A stretch of 17,678 nucleotides of DNA from Candidatus Thiodiazotropha taylori (GCA_019100305.1 JAHRHW010000039.1:1-17678), one strand, 5' to 3'; shown: positions 8,501-15,758, counted from the first letter of the stretch. Notes: generated by a model not told the origin, from the letters alone. Numbers and translations are program-made.

Positions 8501-9853
8501 GTGATTACTGACCTGAAAGGCGCCGTATTGGAGATGCGCCGTGAAGAAAAAAACCTGTTCCTCTACAAGGATAACGAGGCGCTAACCAGATCGAATGAGT
8601 ACGCTGTATCAGCACTGGATATTGTGCGAAGGTACAAGACTTCTCTGGGCGAGATTATGGGTCAATCCGAACCTTCGATATTGATTGATAAACTGGCTGC
8701 CTACCGTAGCAATCTCGGGCATTGGGATAGTGCATCAATTGATGAGCGTCAGTTGCTTGAGGATGAGATTAGAGCGCTCGGTCACCGGATATATCTATCG
8801 GTCGATTCGCTGTCAAAGCAGGAGCGAAAAATTCTTGAGGCGGCGGTTCAGGAGTCGCAGTGGTTTTTATTGATTTCCCTTTTCATCATCGGGCTTGCAA
8901 TTTATCTGGTTGGGCGCCAGCTCAAACGCGCAGCACTAACACCAATAAAAATATTGGAATCTCGCCTGAAACCGATCGCTAAGGGACGCTTTAATCATCT
9001 GCAATCTCCAACAGCAGATCGTGAGTTCATAACGTTTACCGATGCCTTCAATCGAATGCTGAATGAGCTGGAGATACGCCAACGACGCATGTTGCAATCC
9101 GAAAAATTGGCATCGCTGGGTATTCTGGCATCCGGCGTCGCCCACGAGTTAAATAATCCACTCTCTAATATCTCTTCGTCCTGTCAGTTATTAATGGAGG
9201 AACTCACTGAGGCTGATACGCACCAGCTTAACATCTGGCTGAAGCAGATCGATACTGAAACCGAGAGAGGGCAGAACATTGTTCGAACTCTGCTTGATTT
9301 CGGCGGTCAACGAATCTTTGAGAAAAATAGCATAAAATTATTGGATCTTGTCGATGAGATAAAAATTATTATTGGAAAAACGCTAAGTCAATATTCAGCC
9401 CGCCTGGCGATCAATATTCCAACTGATCTCATGCTGGAGGTAGATAAGCAGCGCATACAGCAGCTGTTTATCAATCTTATCCAGAATGCACTGCATGCCG
9501 CTGGGGCAGGTGTCAATGTTCGGGTTAGTGCCATGGTATGCGAAAAGGGCACTTCGATGATTCCTGATGGCGCCGTGGTTGCTGGTAATCTTACATGTAT
9601 TAATGATGATGATAGCCAGTTCGTGGAAATTATAGTTGCCGATGATGGTCCCGGCATACCAGAAGAGAGTCTTCCCAAGGTATTCGATCCGTTTTTTACT
9701 ACCAGCCAACCGGGCCAAGGTGTAGGGCTTGGCTTGTTTATCGTGCAGGAAATCGTACGTGAACATGATGGTTGTCTTGCTATTGCCTCCCAGCCTGGCA
9801 AAGGCACTCAGGTCATTGTATTGCTTCCTAGCAAGGATTTTGGCCGTGGCTGA
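8501..9853 (+). CDS. Membrane sensor histidine kinase (NtrB/ZraS type), 5' end frameshifted
   Basis: 450 residues from a GTG at 8501, which has GGAAGG just upstream and may allow re-initiation; the natural N-terminus with TM1 is in another frame at 8361-8489. Residues 1-118 are a helical sensor region containing VLEMRREEKNLFLY, reminiscent of helical-bundle (HBM/4HB) sensors. TM2 is at about 121-137 and a HAMP-like linker at 140-195. The kinase core has the H box GVAHELNNPLS (His215), N box LIQNALHA (Asn329), G1 DDGPGIP (381-387), F box VFDPFFTT and G2 GVGLGLF. It should autophosphorylate and pass phosphate to the regulator encoded next, whose start overlaps this stop. Without TM1 it may still insert by TM2, but sensing would probably be altered. 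Confidence 0.85.
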   Translation: MITDLKGAVLEMRREEKNLFLYKDNEALTRSNEYAVSALDIVRRYKTSLGEIMGQSEPSILIDKLAAYRSNLGHWDSASIDERQLLEDEIRALGHRIYLSVDSLSKQERKILEAAVQESQWFLLISLFIIGLAIYLVGRQLKRAALTPIKILESRLKPIAKGRFNHLQSPTADREFITFTDAFNRMLNELEIRQRRMLQSEKLASLGILASGVAHELNNPLSNISSSCQLLMEELTEADTHQLNIWLKQIDTETERGQNIVRTLLDFGGQRIFEKNSIKLLDLVDEIKIIIGKTLSQYSARLAINIPTDLMLEVDKQRIQQLFINLIQNALHAAGAGVNVRVSAMVCEKGTSMIPDGAVVAGNLTCINDDDSQFVEIIVADDGPGIPEESLPKVFDPFFTTSQPGQGVGLGLFIVQEIVREHDGCLAIASQPGKGTQVIVLLPSKDFGRG

Positions 9854-11228
9854 GAACTACTCTGATATTGGTCGGATTTTAATCATCGATGATGAAGTAA
9901 CCGCTGTTGAAAATCTTGCTCATGTCTGCAGAAAGGAAGGTTACGAAGTTACCACGCGTACAACCGGTATGGGTGCCATCGAGGCTTTGGAAAAAAAGTG
10001 CTTTGATGTCGTACTGACCGACCTGCAAATGGAAAAAGTGGATGGCATGGTCGTGCTACGTCGGGCTAAGGAGTTGGATCCGGAAACTGCCGTGGTCTTG
10101 ATAACGGGCTTTGCAACACTGGATTCCGCTGTGGAGGCGATGAAAGCGGGCGCATTTCACTATATCGCCAAACCTTTTCGTCTGGGTGAAGTGCGGGAAG
10201 TTATACGCAGTGCACTCGAATTAGTTCAGTTAAAACGGGAAAACAGGGAGCTGAAGGCGCAACTGACTGATGGCCAGAATGGACCCTCAATCATCACTCA
10301 AGACGCGATTATGCAACGCCTGTTGGAGATGGCGCGACAAATTGCGCCAACCGACACCAATGTACTGATTACTGGGGAGAGCGGCACAGGAAAAGAGCTA
10401 ATGGCCCGCTTTATTCATGCGCATAGCGGGCGAAGTGAACGGAGCTATCAGGCGGTGAACTGTGGTGCTTTGCAGGAAGATCTGCTGGCAAATGAACTGT
10501 TTGGTCATGTAAAAGGCGCCTATACTGGTGCTACAGAAGCAAGGGCAGGAATTATTCAGGCCGCTGATGGGGGGACACTGTTCCTGGACGAGATTGCAGA
10601 GATGTCCCTCGGGATGCAGGTAAAACTACTGCGTGTCATTCAGGAAAGAGAAGTTCAACCCTTAGGCTCAACTAAGGCAATACCTGTGGATATTCGCTTG
10701 ATCACTGCAACACATCGTGACTTGCTTGATGAGGTGGCTGCTGGGAGGTTTCGGCAGGATCTCTACTATCGGCTTGACGTAGTGGAACTCCACTTGCCCC
10801 CTCTAGCAGAGCGTCGTGATGATATTCCATTGTTAGCGTTCTACTTCTTGCGCAAACATGCGGCGCATATCGGTCGGCCAGTGGATGATATAGAACCTGC
10901 AGCAATGGCTACGTTGCTCGATTATGATTATCCTGGAAATATCCGTGAGCTTGAAAATATCATGGAACGTGCAGTGATCCTGACTCAGGAAGAGAAAATA
11001 TCTAAGGTAAACTTACCACCTGCTTTGGTGGAGAAATCAGTGCATGTGGTACGTGAAGAGGCAGGACGATTACCGACCCTCGAGGAACGGGAAGTCGACT
11101 ATATACGTTATGTATTGGAGCGCAGCGGGCAAAATCGCACTCAAGCAGCCAAGGTGCTGGGAATCGATCGGGTATCTTTGTGGCGAAAACTGAAGAAATA
11201 CGGGTTTGACGAGAGTCATAATCCATAA
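9846..11228 (+). CDS. NtrC-family sigma-54-dependent response regulator
   Basis: A GTG start at 9846, with AAGGA 8 nt upstream and overlapping the kinase stop by 8 nt, gives 460 residues starting MAENYSDIGRILIIDDE; longer non-ATG starts lie inside the kinase gene. The receiver domain (10-125) has Asp15/16, phosphoacceptor Asp59 (LTDLQM) and Lys109. The AAA+ domain (about 148-385) has Walker A GESGTGKE (177-184), the sigma-54 contact loop GAYTGA (224-229, the common Tyr variant), Walker B TLFLDE (244-249) and the arginine-bearing FRQDLYYRLDV. A Fis-type helix-turn-helix lies at 413-453 (GQNRTQAAKVLGIDRVSLWR). It should activate RpoN promoters when phosphorylated. The sigma-54 promoter and twin dyads upstream of the divergent SLC13 operon are the obvious target. 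Confidence 0.95.
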   Translation: MAENYSDIGRILIIDDEVTAVENLAHVCRKEGYEVTTRTTGMGAIEALEKKCFDVVLTDLQMEKVDGMVVLRRAKELDPETAVVLITGFATLDSAVEAMKAGAFHYIAKPFRLGEVREVIRSALELVQLKRENRELKAQLTDGQNGPSIITQDAIMQRLLEMARQIAPTDTNVLITGESGTGKELMARFIHAHSGRSERSYQAVNCGALQEDLLANELFGHVKGAYTGATEARAGIIQAADGGTLFLDEIAEMSLGMQVKLLRVIQEREVQPLGSTKAIPVDIRLITATHRDLLDEVAAGRFRQDLYYRLDVVELHLPPLAERRDDIPLLAFYFLRKHAAHIGRPVDDIEPAAMATLLDYDYPGNIRELENIMERAVILTQEEKISKVNLPPALVEKSVHVVREEAGRLPTLEEREVDYIRYVLERSGQNRTQAAKVLGIDRVSLWRKLKKYGFDESHNP

Positions 11229-11327
11229 GTGTGTACCGGAGAGATTTTGGTGCTGGATATCGGGCCTGTTGCGGCAATGATTGTAGCCGATTGGTGATAT
11301 TGCTCGTGAGTGGCTCTTGCAGAATAC
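11229..11327. other. Spacer between the response regulator and the guaA fragment
   Basis: About 100 nt with no terminator hairpin. A short plus-strand frame (11230-11298, reading VCTGEILVLDIGPVAAMIVADW) is coding-like in composition but too short to assign; it could be another gene relic. Just before the guaA copy, 11310-11327 encodes VALAEY. The corresponding guaA stretch encodes MATFAEH, so weaker similarity may extend a few codons further. Confidence 0.35.
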
Positions 11328-11537
11328 ATGGGTGTGAAAGTGATCCGTGTCGATGCGGAAGACCGCTTCCTCAAAGCGCTGCGTAGCGTCACCGACCCGG
11401 AACAGAAACGCAAGATTATCGGTAACCTGTTCATCGATATCTTCGAAGAGGAGGCGAGCAAACTGGAGGATGTCTCCTTTCTCGCTCAGGGCACCATCTA
11501 TCCGGATGTGATGATTCAAGGGCTCAGAGCCCTTTAA
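11310..11537 (+). pseudogene. guaA: Internal fragment of guaA (duplicate)
   Basis: Positions 11328-11512 match guaA 4551-4735 over 185 nt with four mismatches, all within ten bases (copy of 4601-4610), changing Gly to Ser at one codon. The fragment covers guaA codons 281-341, from MGVKVIRVDAEDRFLKAL to TIYPDV. It has no PP-loop, glutaminase or C-terminus, so it cannot make a GMP synthase. Its frame could be read as 75 codons from a GTG at 11310 to TAA at 11535, but no ribosome site is visible. The match stops abruptly at 11512, where a palindromic motif begins. It lies in the same orientation as guaA, 6.8 kb away. Confidence 0.9.
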
Positions 11538-11539
11538 TT
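11513..11539 (+). terminator. 27-nt palindromic motif, copy 1 (terminator-like hairpin)
   Basis: The stem AAGGGC/GCCCTT (11518-11523 and 11529-11534) has a TCAGA loop and is followed by TTTAATT-type sequence after the right arm. It starts on the base after the guaA similarity ends. A second copy, 23 of 27 identical, is at 16732-16758. The shared core is AAGGGnnCAGAGCCCTTTA. It may be a terminator, the scar of an integration event, or both. Confidence 0.55.
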
Positions 11540-11606
11540 GGCACTGGCCAGCGGTTAGTGCCATTCGTTGACAACCACTTGCGCAATCATCGATTCCTCT
11601 GGTCAA

Positions 11607-11683
11607 TGCCGGGGGGATTGGCCCTCGGCTATACCCGTGGCAGGGCAAAGAGGCGGTTAATATTTCCTGTACGCCTAATACAG
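11607..11683. repeat. 77-bp direct repeat, copy 1
   Basis: Aligns without gaps to 12845-12921 at 59 of 77 positions, with 42 of 50 in the central part. The best block is TCGGCTATACC, followed by GTGGCAGGG. It ends 3 nt before the stop codon of the leftward PAS/EAL/hemerythrin gene. GCCCT and AGGGC inside could form a stem of five pairs. Confidence 0.6.
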
Positions 11684-11685
11684 AT

Positions 11686-12741
11686 TCAGGTGCGCCGCTC
11701 CGAGGACGGCTTGTTGATGAAACGGTGCAGGTGGGTATCCTCGCTCACCAGGTGGCGCAACAGCCAGTATTTCAGGTACTGCAGGACCTCGTCGAAACTG
11801 GTGCTCTGTTTGTGCTCGCTGATCTCCAGTTTACGCTTGGCGATGTCGGCAATCAGCCACTTGTGTTTTTCCCGGTGCATTTCATAGCGGGGATAGCCGA
11901 TGTTGAACATCACGTCTTCCTCGTGATCGAAATGCTTGATGGCCTCCAGTGCGATCACGTCCAGGGTTTCGGTGATATCGATGGATTCGGGATCTTTCAT
12001 AAACAGGTCGCTGAAGGTATTCAGGGCATCGATCAGTGCACGGTGTTCATTGTCGACGGAGACTACGTCGGTAGAGAAGCTCTTTTTCCATTTGACCTTC
12101 CGGGCCTTGCTCTCCAGGCTGTGTTCGTTGCGGAACTTGCTGGGTTCATCCAGCCATTCGCTGTGTTCGGGATTGTGCCTGGTGAACTCGATGAAGGCAT
12201 CGACGGGCATGGGCCTGCCGGTCAGGTAGCCCTGGAAGTATTCGCAGCCGATATTCATGAGGAACGAGGCCTGGAAGGGTTCTTCGATGCCCTCGGCGAC
12301 GACTTCCAGCCCCAGAATGTGTGCCAGGGAAGCGATGGAGGTGACGATCAGCCGGTCTTCCTCGTTTTCCTCCAGGTTGGAAACGAATACCCGGTCGATC
12401 TTCAGGCGGTCCAGGGGAAAACGGCGTAGGTAGGAGAGGCTGGAGTAGCCGGTGCCGATGACTTTCACCAGTACCCAGGACACCTGACCCTCTGCACTGG
12501 TGAGCTTGGCGGGTTCAAATTCATCCTTGGTCCCTTGGATGATGAAGGTATCATCCAAGTCACGGAATATTTCGCTTATATTCAGACCCTTGCATTCATC
12601 CTCGGCGATGCCGAGCAGTTCCAGGAAGTGGCTGTTGAAGCCCTTGATCTGACCGTCGCCGTCGATGGTGGCGATGGCCTCGCTGCTGGCCTCCAGGATT
12701 GCCGGCGCCGCACTCAACAGTTTCTTGATGTCAATACTCAT
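11686..12741 (-). CDS. PAS - truncated EAL - bacteriohemerythrin chimera
   Basis: 351 residues from ATG 12741. Residues about 10-90 are a PAS start (ILEASSEAIATIDGDGQI, FNSHFLELLGI). At about residue 95 the sequence jumps into the last part of an EAL phosphodiesterase domain (GTGYSSLSYLRRFPLDRLKI, then VVAEGIEE, then GCEYFQGYLTGRPMP, to about 186). The end of the PAS domain, any GGDEF domain and the EAL half with the EAL signature and most metal ligands are absent, so c-di-GMP hydrolysis is not expected. Residues 217-340 are a hemerythrin four-helix bundle with di-iron ligands His233, His270, Glu274, His289, His293, His330 and Asp335, all in place, which should bind O2 or NO. The frame is intact. 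It looks like an in-frame internal deletion of a larger PAS-GGDEF-EAL-hemerythrin protein. No strong ribosome site is seen. Diverged repeats flank the gene. Confidence 0.85.
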   Translation of the reverse strand: MSIDIKKLLSAAPAILEASSEAIATIDGDGQIKGFNSHFLELLGIAEDECKGLNISEIFRDLDDTFIIQGTKDEFEPAKLTSAEGQVSWVLVKVIGTGYSSLSYLRRFPLDRLKIDRVFVSNLEENEEDRLIVTSIASLAHILGLEVVAEGIEEPFQASFLMNIGCEYFQGYLTGRPMPVDAFIEFTRHNPEHSEWLDEPSKFRNEHSLESKARKVKWKKSFSTDVVSVDNEHRALIDALNTFSDLFMKDPESIDITETLDVIALEAIKHFDHEEDVMFNIGYPRYEMHREKHKWLIADIAKRKLEISEHKQSTSFDEVLQYLKYWLLRHLVSEDTHLHRFINKPSSERRT

Positions 12742-13112
12742 TAGCTGATCTTGCTCTGTGTTGACTCATATCCTTCGTAAATTGTGCTCACGAAATCCTG
12801 GTTTATGAGCGGAACACTGTTTGCCGGGATGGAGAACGGTTCGGTGCCGGTGAAATTGGCCTTCGGCTATACCAGTGGCAGGGTGAAAAGGGTGTTATTA
12901 TTTCCTATCCTCATTTCACAGTACCGTTAACTATTTGCGGCTCAATATAGCACAGCCACTTCACAACTCTCTGAAATGCAAAAATAGCCTTTAACCCAAC
13001 CCCGATCAATGAAATATGCGATACTTCATAAAATTATTAGATTTTATAAGCTTCAGTAGCGTTGATTTGCTATTTTTTTAAGATAACTGTCTTAATTTTT
13101 CATGGAGGGGTT
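12742..13112. other. Divergent intergenic region
   Basis: Separates the leftward PAS/EAL/hemerythrin gene from the rightward EEP-protein gene. It contains the second 77-bp repeat (12845-12921). The rightward half is A/T-rich with a small TTAAGA/TCTTAA inverted repeat (13078-13095). Promoters for both genes must lie here, but no box pair is good enough to assign. Confidence 0.5.
12845..12921. repeat. 77-bp direct repeat, copy 2
   Basis: Same orientation as 11607-11683, 1,238 bp away, 77% identical and ungapped. It lies about 104 bp upstream of the leftward chimera's start codon. The internal stem is kept on the plus-strand RNA by G-U pairs (GCCTT with AGGGT), but would be broken on the other strand. 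Confidence 0.6.
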
Positions 13113-14105
13113 ATGCGTTTATTTTTTGCTCTTTTCACACTGATCATCAGTGCGTCCGTTTCTGCTGATCAACTAAGGATCGCGACCTGGAATATTGAAA
13201 ATCTGGGAACCTACGGCAGGGGCTCTGATGGCGGCCATGGTGAAGCTGATCTTCCCCTCCGCACCAAGGAGCAGCTGAACGATATTGCCGATTTTATACG
13301 TGATGACCTTGGTTCTGATGTAATTGCCTTGCAGGAAATCGGTATTACCCATGCCTATGGCCCTGTTTCTCGGAATACGCAACTCGATGCCATCGTTAAA
13401 GAGCTTGGATCAAGCTGGAAGTATTACTTGCCCCCGGTTCCATACAATCATACACCGGATTCCATGTATGTGGGTTACCTGTGGAACACAGAGAAAGTAA
13501 AGGCAATTGCAATCGCTCCCATGAGGGTTCCCCAGGTATCACTTGCCGGAGCAGCACTTTTCTCCCGCACTCCAGTGATCGGTTTTTTCGAAGCGAAAGA
13601 CAATGACAAAGACAAAGACGAAGAAAGTGAACTTACTGACTTTGCCCTGGTAAACGTCAACCTGGCACCAGGCCAGCAGAATGATGAAAATCACCTCATA
13701 GCCATGACATTGATTGAATATCGCCTGGATGATGCGCTTAAAGCCATGAATATTAATGAGGAGGATCGGATCATTTTGGGTGACTTTAACGACAACCCTC
13801 AAAAAGTATCCGAAACAGGCACTCTGAAATACTCTCCAGCCATGTATTACCACATGGCCTTCAAAGGTTATATGGATTACGTGCCAACAGACTTTAAAAG
13901 CACGCGTATGGACACCGACCTGAACAGCATTGTCGATCACGTACTTGTCAGTCAGGCAGCTCAAAGGCATCTTTTTGGCAACCGGGCATTTCTCTGGCTG
14001 CCAGAGAATGCTCCAGAATCGTTCGCTGAATGGCGCGAAACTTACAGCAATCATTTCCCGGTTTCGGTTGTTATGAATATTTCCGAAGATGATGATGAAG
14101 ATTAA
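13113..14105 (+). CDS. Secreted endonuclease/exonuclease/phosphatase (EEP) family protein
   Basis: 330 residues. ATG 13113 follows GGAGGGG closely and starts a signal peptide (MRLFFALFTLIISASVSA), so export is expected; an earlier non-ATG start would bury it. EEP motifs in order: TWNIENL (25-31), ALQEIG with Glu75, ILGDFNDNP with Asp224 and Asn226, and IVDHVLVS. Two usual active-site positions look changed. The VHL-type histidine segment reads NVNLAPG (Asn183), and the final S-D-H reads SNHFPV (Asn313, His314). The protein may therefore be a weak or altered nuclease or phosphodiesterase. A charged insert (DNDKDKDEESE, about 163-173) and an acidic tail (SEDDDED) are unusual features. It stands alone, A/T-rich relative to guaBA, followed by a strong terminator. 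Confidence 0.85.
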   Translation: MRLFFALFTLIISASVSADQLRIATWNIENLGTYGRGSDGGHGEADLPLRTKEQLNDIADFIRDDLGSDVIALQEIGITHAYGPVSRNTQLDAIVKELGSSWKYYLPPVPYNHTPDSMYVGYLWNTEKVKAIAIAPMRVPQVSLAGAALFSRTPVIGFFEAKDNDKDKDEESELTDFALVNVNLAPGQQNDENHLIAMTLIEYRLDDALKAMNINEEDRIILGDFNDNPQKVSETGTLKYSPAMYYHMAFKGYMDYVPTDFKSTRMDTDLNSIVDHVLVSQAAQRHLFGNRAFLWLPENAPESFAEWRETYSNHFPVSVVMNISEDDDED

Positions 14106-14125
14106 CCATCACTTTAAGTTCGTAA

Positions 14126-14141
14126 ACCCTTTATAAAGGGT
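14126..14141. repeat. Perfect 16-bp palindrome downstream of the EEP gene
   Basis: ACCCTTTATAAAGGGT is fully self-complementary, 20 nt after the EEP stop codon. A second small hairpin AAACC-GCT-GGTTT follows at 14148-14160. They may be mRNA-end structures or a protein site; neither has a strong T-run by itself. Confidence 0.5.
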
Positions 14142-14179
14142 CACACAAAACCGCTGGTTTCTTTTCTGACCAACTCAAT

Positions 14180-14211
14180 AAGGGCTTTGGATTTACCCAA
14201 AGCCCTTTTTT
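14180..14211 (+). terminator. Rho-independent terminator of the EEP gene
   Basis: An 11-bp perfect stem AAGGGCTTTGG/CCAAAGCCCTT with a six-base loop (ATTTAC) runs into a T-run (TTTTTT counting the stem end). Being A-rich on the other side too, it could work in both directions. Confidence 0.9.
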
Positions 14212-14212
14212 A

Positions 14213-14383
14213 TCCTGCAGCGTGTGTGGCGACGCCATGAAGGTGATTGCCTGTATTGAAGATCCGGTAGTGATCAAGCGGATCCTCGATCACCTGGAGT
14301 AGAAGGCCGAAACCGGCGAGTCCAGGTCGCTACCGGAAAGCCGGCCACCGCCGGTCGGACTGCAGTCAAGGCTGTTTGAGTGA
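14213..14383 (+). pseudogene. C-terminal relic of an IS91-like (Y2) transposase, with in-frame stop
   Basis: The frame 14213-14299 reads SCSVCGDA then MKVIACIEDPVVIKRIL, the zinc-finger-like end (C..CG) and the conserved VIACIEDP.VI.+IL stretch that closes IS91/IS801-type transposases. It meets TAG at 14300 but continues in the same frame as KAETGE and then SLPESRPPPVGLQSRLFE to TGA at 14381. This is the usual proline-rich LPESR...LF ending of these proteins. The relic is therefore about 56 codons with one nonsense mutation. Its upstream part was lost exactly where the EEP terminator ends. No IS ends were identified. Confidence 0.72.
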
Positions 14384-14627
14384 CAAGCCCGAAAACGACG
14401 GCACCAAACAGGATGCTGCACTCACGTCACCGCGGCAGGGATGCGCTATTCCGGATGTTGGACAAGGAGCCGCTTGTGGGAAAGAGGAGCTCAAGTTTTC
14501 AGTGTTGCTGGCTTCCCATCAGCCGGATTCGACGTGCATCGCATGGTTGCCGAGGGAATCAACAGCGAGTAGAAGCTGTTGGACTTGCTGGAAAAGGGTG
14601 TTTATTCTTGCTATAAGCTCTCGCGCC
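14384..14627 (+). other. Unassigned sequence between the transposase and formate dehydrogenase relics
   Basis: No intact gene. One plus-strand frame reads GFDVHRMVAEGINSE, a TAG (14569-14571), then KLLDLLEKGVYSCYKLSRRP. This looks protein-like and may be the remains of a further gene broken by a nonsense codon. I do not recognise the family. Confidence 0.35.
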
Positions 14628-15122
14628 GTCCCCTTCTCGTGGGACAACCTGTACGGTAACGGCAAGCAGTGGCCGGTGGCTGAGGATGGGCGTGATACCC
14701 GGATCCTTCACCAGGAGGCGTTCAAGCTCCCGAAAGGTCAGTTCAGGTTCTATCCTTTTCAGGAGACACCGGAGCTGGAAAAACATGCGGAAGACCACCC
14801 TTACATTCTCACCACCCGCCGTCGCCTGGAGCACTACAATTGCGGCAGTATGAGCCGGCGTACCCCTAACGTGGAATTGGATGATCACGATGTACTGCTG
14901 ATGAACCCCGTGGATGAGGTCGGCAGGGTGGAGATCACCTCCCCCAAGGGAACCACGCACCTGAACGTTCATCTCTCAAGCGAAGTGAAGCCAGGCGTGC
15001 TGTTCACAGCCTTCCATTTCCCGGAGATTGCCATCAACCACCTGACCAGCGGTATCTTTGATCAGGAGAGTATGACCCCGGAGTACAAAGTGGTACCGCT
15101 AAGGCTGGCGGTGACTGGTTGA
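14628..15122 (+). pseudogene. C-terminal fragment of a formate dehydrogenase alpha-type molybdoenzyme
   Basis: About 164 codons match the tail of FdhF/FdsA-like molybdopterin oxidoreductases. They read SWDNLYGNGKQWPV, DTRILHQEAFK, HPYILTTRRRLEHYNCGSMS with RRTPNVEL, VEITSPKG, EVKPGVLFTAFHFPE and EYKVVPLRL. This covers the end of the catalytic body and the molybdopterin-dinucleotide-binding domain. The N-terminal Fe-S region, the active-site Cys/Sec and the rest (over 500 residues) are absent. The usually invariant TTGR turn reads TTRR, a sign of decay. The frame stays open upstream to about 14376, but that part shows no family resemblance. No ribosome site is present. It cannot be a working enzyme and no partner subunits are nearby. 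Confidence 0.82.
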
Positions 15123-15227
15123 AAAATCATCCAGCACTAAACTCGGCTTTGTATCATAGGTTACAGATCGAAATAGATCGATGCTCTATTTTCACAGCTC
15201 CTAGCTAACTTTCACTGGAGATAGAAA

Positions 15228-15758
15228 ATGGGTATCAAGAGTAAGCGTTATTTGTTGACTGGATTGATTGTGTCGTTACTGGCGACCCAATCCACACTTG
15301 CTCAGGCCGGTAAAATGACCGATGGCGAAATCATTGCTGTCTATAACCAGGTCAACACCTTCGATATCGAGACTGCGGGGCTTGCGCTCAAGTGCAGCAA
15401 ATCAAAAGAAGTGTTGTCACTCGCCACTATGGTTCAGAACGACCATACGGGCGTACGTCAGATGGCAGCCGACCTGGCCAAGGAACTGGGCGTGCCGAAA
15501 TCTCTTCCGGCCGGGCGGGAAAACGCGACTGCCGAGCATGCGAAGACACTGAAGATGCTCAACAAGAAATGTGATGACGGGTTTGATCGGGCTTATCTGA
15601 AGTATGAGATTGACTTTCACACTGCGGCTATCGATGCGGTAGAAAATGTGCTGATCCCGGCCGCGAACGAGCAAAAACTGAAATCATTGATGAAGAAGAT
15701 TCTTCCTGGCTTCGAGCATCACTTGTCAGAGACGAAAAGGGTATATGAGACTATGTAG
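15228..15758 (+). CDS. DUF4142 periplasmic protein
   Basis: 176 residues; ATG 15228 has GGAGAT 8 nt upstream. A signal peptide (about 1-26: RYLLTGLIVSLLATQSTLAQ) is followed by the DUF4142 helical bundle. Landmarks are MTDGEIIAVYNQVNTFDIET, LATMVQNDHTGVRQMA, a central LAKELGVP, AYLKYEIDFHTAAID and a final LPGFEHHLSETK. The family has a ferritin-like four-helix fold, is usually exported, and has no settled biochemical role. The His/Asp/Glu pattern (ND-H, DFH, EHH) could bind metal. It is a single gene between a gene relic and its own terminator. Confidence 0.88.
   Translation: MGIKSKRYLLTGLIVSLLATQSTLAQAGKMTDGEIIAVYNQVNTFDIETAGLALKCSKSKEVLSLATMVQNDHTGVRQMAADLAKELGVPKSLPAGRENATAEHAKTLKMLNKKCDDGFDRAYLKYEIDFHTAAIDAVENVLIPAANEQKLKSLMKKILPGFEHHLSETKRVYETM

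Noticed and set aside
11328..11512. guaA copy as a classic attachment-site duplication of a guaA island
   Set aside because: Known guaA islands duplicate the 3' end of the gene; this copy is internal (codons 281-341), and no integrase gene is present.
11607..11683. Cyclic-di-GMP riboswitch (GEMM) suggested by GCAGGGCAAA next to an EAL gene
   Set aside because: The rest of the GEMM core is missing and the other repeat copy lacks even this string.
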